Below the pieces are notes generated by a model. That model saw only the letters and a list, made by a program, of their open reading frames with translations. It was not told the origin of the DNA and made no database searches. Positions 3,605 to 6,747 of a stretch of DNA of 6,747 nucleotides are shown piece after piece; position 1 is the stretch's first letter; each line of letters opens with the position of its first letter. This stretch comes from an uncultured Clostridia bacterium (GTDB lineage: Bacteria; Bacillota; Clostridia; Christensenellales; Borkfalkiaceae), in the NCBI GenBank assembly GCA_937920115.1, contig CALGVF010000193.1, positions 1 to 6,747 of the forward strand, read 5' to 3'. The translations under genes were made by a program, and so were the position numbers.

Positions 3605-6600
3605 ATGGAAAATATGGAAAAGAACGTTTTTAAAGAAAAAATACTTCCTTTTTTGAATAAAAATTACGGTTTTTTCGCAATTCCCGTATTCATTTTCCTC
3701 GTTTTCGGCATCGCCGAGGCGTGTTTCGGTATATGGCCGTTCGGCTATACCTGTATGTCGAGTTACGATCACCTCGCTCAGGTTTGCCCCCTTCTCGAAC
3801 ATTATTTCGCCTTTTTCGACGGTACGGACGGGCTTTTTCATACCTTTTTCGTCGGCGGCGGCATGGACCTTTTCGGTTCGCTCGCTTATTGTACGATAAG
3901 TCCGTTTACTTTCGTATTCCTGCTCGGCGGCAAAGGCAATGTTATCAATATGATAAGTATCGTTCTTCCGCTCAAAGTTTCATGTGCCGCGGTTGTCGCT
4001 TTACTTTTCTTAAAACGCTATTTTAAGGATATTCCGTATTATCTTTCCGTTGTTATGGCGGTACTTTACGCTTTCGGTGGCTATTTATATGTTGCAAATA
4101 CCTACGTTAATTGGGTTGACTTAATGATTTATATGCCCGTACTCGTTTCGGGCTTTATCCGCTTTATCAGAACAGACAGGCTGACTATGTTCGTCGTAGG
4201 ACTAGTCCTCAATATTTATACCTGCTTTTCGATTTCCTGTTTCTCGTTCTTTTCGCTGTTCCCGATACTCGTTCTTTACGTTGTAATCTGCGTAAAAAAA
4301 GAGGAAAAATCGCATAAACTCACGAGACTTTGCTTCGGTTTCGTACTCGGAATCGCAATAAGTCTGCCTTTGCTTGTACCCGCATTTTACGCGTTTAAAG
4401 TGTCGAGCAGAAATACGGGAATTTTCAGCGAAATTTTCAAAACGTATACCAAAAAACAAATCGAGGACGGAAAACTCGTTCAGCACTTATACGAAAAACT
4501 TACTTACTTCCTTTGCAATTCGACTTTCGTATTCCTCGGAGCGGTCTACTTCGTCCGTTCGGAAAAGGGCGACAAATTCGCGTTTTTCTCGATTTTCGCA
4601 TTTTTAATTCTGATTATTCCGTGCCTTGTCGAGGAGAGTATGTCTCTTCTCAATATGGGCTCGACTTATTCGTACACCTACCGCTTCGGCTTCCTTATGG
4701 ATATGTTCGGACTTTATATTTCGGCGAAAAGCGTTTCTTCGATACTCGCTTCGGACGGTGAGAAGAGTAAAGCGACGGACAAAACGGCTGACGACTCGGC
4801 AGAAAGCGTTTCGGAAGTCGAGGGAAGCGGAGAGACTTCGGGCAAAAAGTCCAAAAACCCGTTTTCCGATTTCTCTGCGGGCAAAAAGACTTTCGTAGCA
4901 TTGCTTGTAGTGAGCGTACTCGTTACTCTCGGCGGCATATTTACCTTCTCGTTTTTCAGATTTATTCTGAACGGCAACTACAAAGACAATAAACTCGTCG
5001 AAAAAATAGTCGAGTGGTTCTCGCTTTCTTCGGACAATATGCCGTTCGACGGCTTCTTTGCGAGTTTCGCCCATTCCTGCGGCGGCTTGGAAGCGATTAT
5101 CGTACTGTTTTTAATGGCGACGGTGATATTTATAGTCGCAACTTTGTTCGTGAAATTCAAGTTCGTTAAGTTTAAGGAAGTCGCTTCGCTGCTTTGCGTA
5201 TTGTCGCTTTCGCAATGCGTATTTTACGGGTTCGCGACGGTAAAGGGCAACAGGCAGGGCGGCTCGAAGGAGAATTACGATCAGTATTCTTCGATGATCG
5301 AGCAGATAAAGGAAAACTACGGCGACGAATATTCGAGACTGAAAAGTCACGACTATTATATTTCGGGAGATTCGCCGCTCACCTTGCGTAATTATACTTA
5401 TTCGATATTCAGTTCGGTGACGGACGCCGAGAACTTCCGCGTAAAGAGAGACTTTGGTTACAGCGGCGGCACGAACAGCATAAGGTCGAATAACGGTTCG
5501 ACTTTCGCCGACGCTTTTATGAGTTACAGATTCGAGGTTTACGACTTTTATTGCAGAGAAAATACGTCCAATCACACCGCTTGCATGCCGTCCGCGGAAA
5601 ATAATTCCTACCTTAAAAGAACGGATATATACGCATGGTCGAAGCCACTTTTGGACGTTCGTAAAAAAGAGGCGAACAACGGCAAAAATCTGAGTTTATA
5701 CACCGTTCAGCCCGACTATAACGGCGAATTTAAAGAAGTAATACCATATCGGGATATCGTTTTCTCGGTGAGAAGAGAGGACGGTAAACTTACTTTTTCG
5801 GTAAACGGAAAAGAAGTATACACGACGGACGAACTTGCCGCCGAACCCGATACGGTGAGAGTTATAATGAACAGAGTGACTAACGCCGAAGCGAGTGAAT
5901 TTACTCTCGACGGACTTACGCAGGCGAGCCTTACCGCGTCGAGCGGTTGCAAAAAGAATGGCGACAAATATACGTTTACGTATAGCGATAGCAATATGAC
6001 GGGCTATCTGACCTATAAAAACGCCGCCGATTTCAAGACTTCGGAAGTAAAAATCAGTTACGAGGGCGTAAGAGATTCCAACGCGTTTATAGGGCTGAGA
6101 GTAACTCTTAAAAACGGCGAGCAATATTGGATACAGGCGAACACGCCGAGGTATACCGTTTACGAAAACACTCTTGCGTTGCCGTCCTGTATGGTGGTTG
6201 ACGGAGAAAATATCGTATACGACGAAGACGATAGCAGATCTCAGAAGGAAATAGCGGTTTACGAATTTTTAGGCGGAACGAGTTTCAGCGGCACTTATGT
6301 ATCGAGACCGAATATAAGTTCATTAAAGAAGAAACTCGAAGGCAGAGAAGTTAAATACGAACTTAAACGCAACGAGATTGTATTGCCGACGATAACCGCC
6401 GAAAAAGGTCAGAGTCTGTTTATAAATTACGTGAATATCAAAGGATACGAAGTGAAGGTGAACGGTGTAAAACGCGAAATGAAGACCAACCCGACGGGGC
6501 TTATGATAATACCGCTCGACGAGGGCGAGAACGTTGTGACGATAAAGTACAGGTCGCCGTATTACAAGTATATGCTTGCGGGCTTGGCGGTCGGGGCGGT

Positions 6601-6747
6601 AATAGTCGCTTTGTACCTGCTTCTTACGAGGAGGTTCTCGGGGTTTGTGGCGAAATGCGAAAAGGTCGTAGCGATAGCGGCAGTCGTGCTTGCCGCCGCT
6701 TTAATAGTGTTCTTCTTCGTATTCCCGACGGGACTGTTCCTCAAAAA
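3605..6747 (+). CDS. YfhO-family polytopic membrane protein, 3' end beyond window
   Basis: The frame opens at ATG 3605 and stays open to the window edge (1047 full codons, no stop seen). It starts with a short basic stretch and a first membrane span at about 22-43. The YfhO-like loop follows (Y54-D55-H56...Q59, FVGGGMDLFGSLAYCTISPF), then many spans and the motif N169-W-V-D172 with a nearby MPVL segment. A polar, charged insert lies at about 383-428. Paired spans at 497-517 and 526-546 precede a large soluble region (about 547-988), probably outside the cell. Two more spans follow (989-1008 and 1021-1042). YfhO proteins are GT-C-like glycosyltransferases; in Bacillus and Listeria, members decorate lipoteichoic acid from undecaprenyl-phosphate sugars. 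The substrate here is unknown. Only a weak AAGG at 3591-3594, 10 bases upstream, marks the start; M4 (3614) is an alternative. The last span suggests that little is missing. It is probably chromosomal, outside the mobile element. Confidence 0.85.
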   Translation, partial: MENMEKNVFKEKILPFLNKNYGFFAIPVFIFLVFGIAEACFGIWPFGYTCMSSYDHLAQVCPLLEHYFAFFDGTDGLFHTFFVGGGMDLFGSLAYCTISPFTFVFLLGGKGNVINMISIVLPLKVSCAAVVALLFLKRYFKDIPYYLSVVMAVLYAFGGYLYVANTYVNWVDLMIYMPVLVSGFIRFIRTDRLTMFVVGLVLNIYTCFSISCFSFFSLFPILVLYVVICVKKEEKSHKLTRLCFGFVLGIAISLPLLVPAFYAFKVSSRNTGIFSEIFKTYTKKQIEDGKLVQHLYEKLTYFLCNSTFVFLGAVYFVRSEKGDKFAFFSIFAFLILIIPCLVEESMSLLNMGSTYSYTYRFGFLMDMFGLYISAKSVSSILASDGEKSKATDKTADDSAESVSEVEGSGETSGKKSKNPFSDFSAGKKTFVALLVVSVLVTLGGIFTFSFFRFILNGNYKDNKLVEKIVEWFSLSSDNMPFDGFFASFAHSCGGLEAIIVLFLMATVIFIVATLFVKFKFVKFKEVASLLCVLSLSQCVFYGFATVKGNRQGGSKENYDQYSSMIEQIKENYGDEYSRLKSHDYYISGDSPLTLRNYTYSIFSSVTDAENFRVKRDFGYSGGTNSIRSNNGSTFADAFMSYRFEVYDFYCRENTSNHTACMPSAENNSYLKRTDIYAWSKPLLDVRKKEANNGKNLSLYTVQPDYNGEFKEVIPYRDIVFSVRREDGKLTFSVNGKEVYTTDELAAEPDTVRVIMNRVTNAEASEFTLDGLTQASLTASSGCKKNGDKYTFTYSDSNMTGYLTYKNAADFKTSEVKISYEGVRDSNAFIGLRVTLKNGEQYWIQANTPRYTVYENTLALPSCMVVDGENIVYDEDDSRSQKEIAVYEFLGGTSFSGTYVSRPNISSLKKKLEGREVKYELKRNEIVLPTITAEKGQSLFINYVNIKGYEVKVNGVKREMKTNPTGLMIIPLDEGENVVTIKYRSPYYKYMLAGLAVGAVIVALYLLLTRRFSGFVAKCEKVVAIAAVVLAAALIVFFFVFPTGLFLK

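Noticed and set aside
3491..3841. Minus-strand 116-codon frame across the spacer and start of the YfhO-family gene
   Set aside because: It crosses the predicted rightward promoter and the conserved N-terminus of the real gene; no domain or SD site.
3721..4026. Plus-strand 101-codon frame and other plus-strand frames inside 3605-6747
   Set aside because: Out of frame with the long membrane-protein gene, rich in Arg and Tyr, with no domain match.
4202..6124. Several long minus-strand open frames of 68 to 156 codons
   Set aside because: They lie opposite the continuous YfhO-family frame, have Arg/Phe-rich nonsense composition and no recognisable domain; they are shadows of the codon usage of the real gene.
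1..6747. CRISPR array, insertion sequence or replication origin
   Set aside because: No regularly spaced direct repeats, no transposase gene or flanking inverted repeats, and no iteron cluster seen by eye.

Overview
The window looks like the chromosome of an uncultured or gut-type member of the Bacillota, probably a clostridium. Base composition is low to moderate GC, the Shine-Dalgarno (SD) sites are strong (AAGGAG, AAGGGG), the promoters are sigma-A-like, and there is a large clostridial-style serine recombinase and a YfhO-family envelope protein. No marker gene fixes the taxon, so this is an inference.

Layout. Bases 1 to about 3217 read as the right-hand part of a small integrated mobile element, all transcribed rightward. 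It holds a possible 25-codon leader ORF (28-105), a 67-residue XRE-type helix-turn-helix protein (114-317), a Fic-family AMP transferase with a Bro-N-like N-terminal domain (376-1248), a possible 24-residue hydrophobic peptide (1309-1383), an unrecognised 77-residue protein (1425-1658), and a 520-residue large serine recombinase (1655-3217). The 77-residue gene overlaps the recombinase start by 4 bases. The recombinase ends inside a complete tRNA-Ser(UGA) gene on the opposite strand (3205-3292), which is the likely integration locus. The left end of the element is outside the window.

Bases 3293-3604 are an intergenic spacer with two back-to-back promoters: a leftward one for the tRNA and a rightward one for the next gene. 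From 3605 to the window edge runs one very long open frame, at least 1047 codons with no stop before the edge. It encodes a YfhO-family polytopic membrane protein, probably a chromosomal gene of cell-envelope glycosylation. The many minus-strand open frames across this gene are shadows of it.

How the parts fit. The recombinase (perhaps with the coupled 77-residue protein) would be the mobility module, and HTH plus Fic the cargo, resembling a self-limiting toxin with its regulator. The Fic part closely resembles the class III Neisseria meningitidis Fic protein and keeps a C-terminal inhibitory motif (SYYYEQ). The most notable structural point is the junction. The last three sense codons and the stop of the recombinase lie in the tRNA-Ser acceptor stem, and the preceding codons contain an inverted repeat that, read on the tRNA strand, looks like the tRNA's intrinsic terminator.
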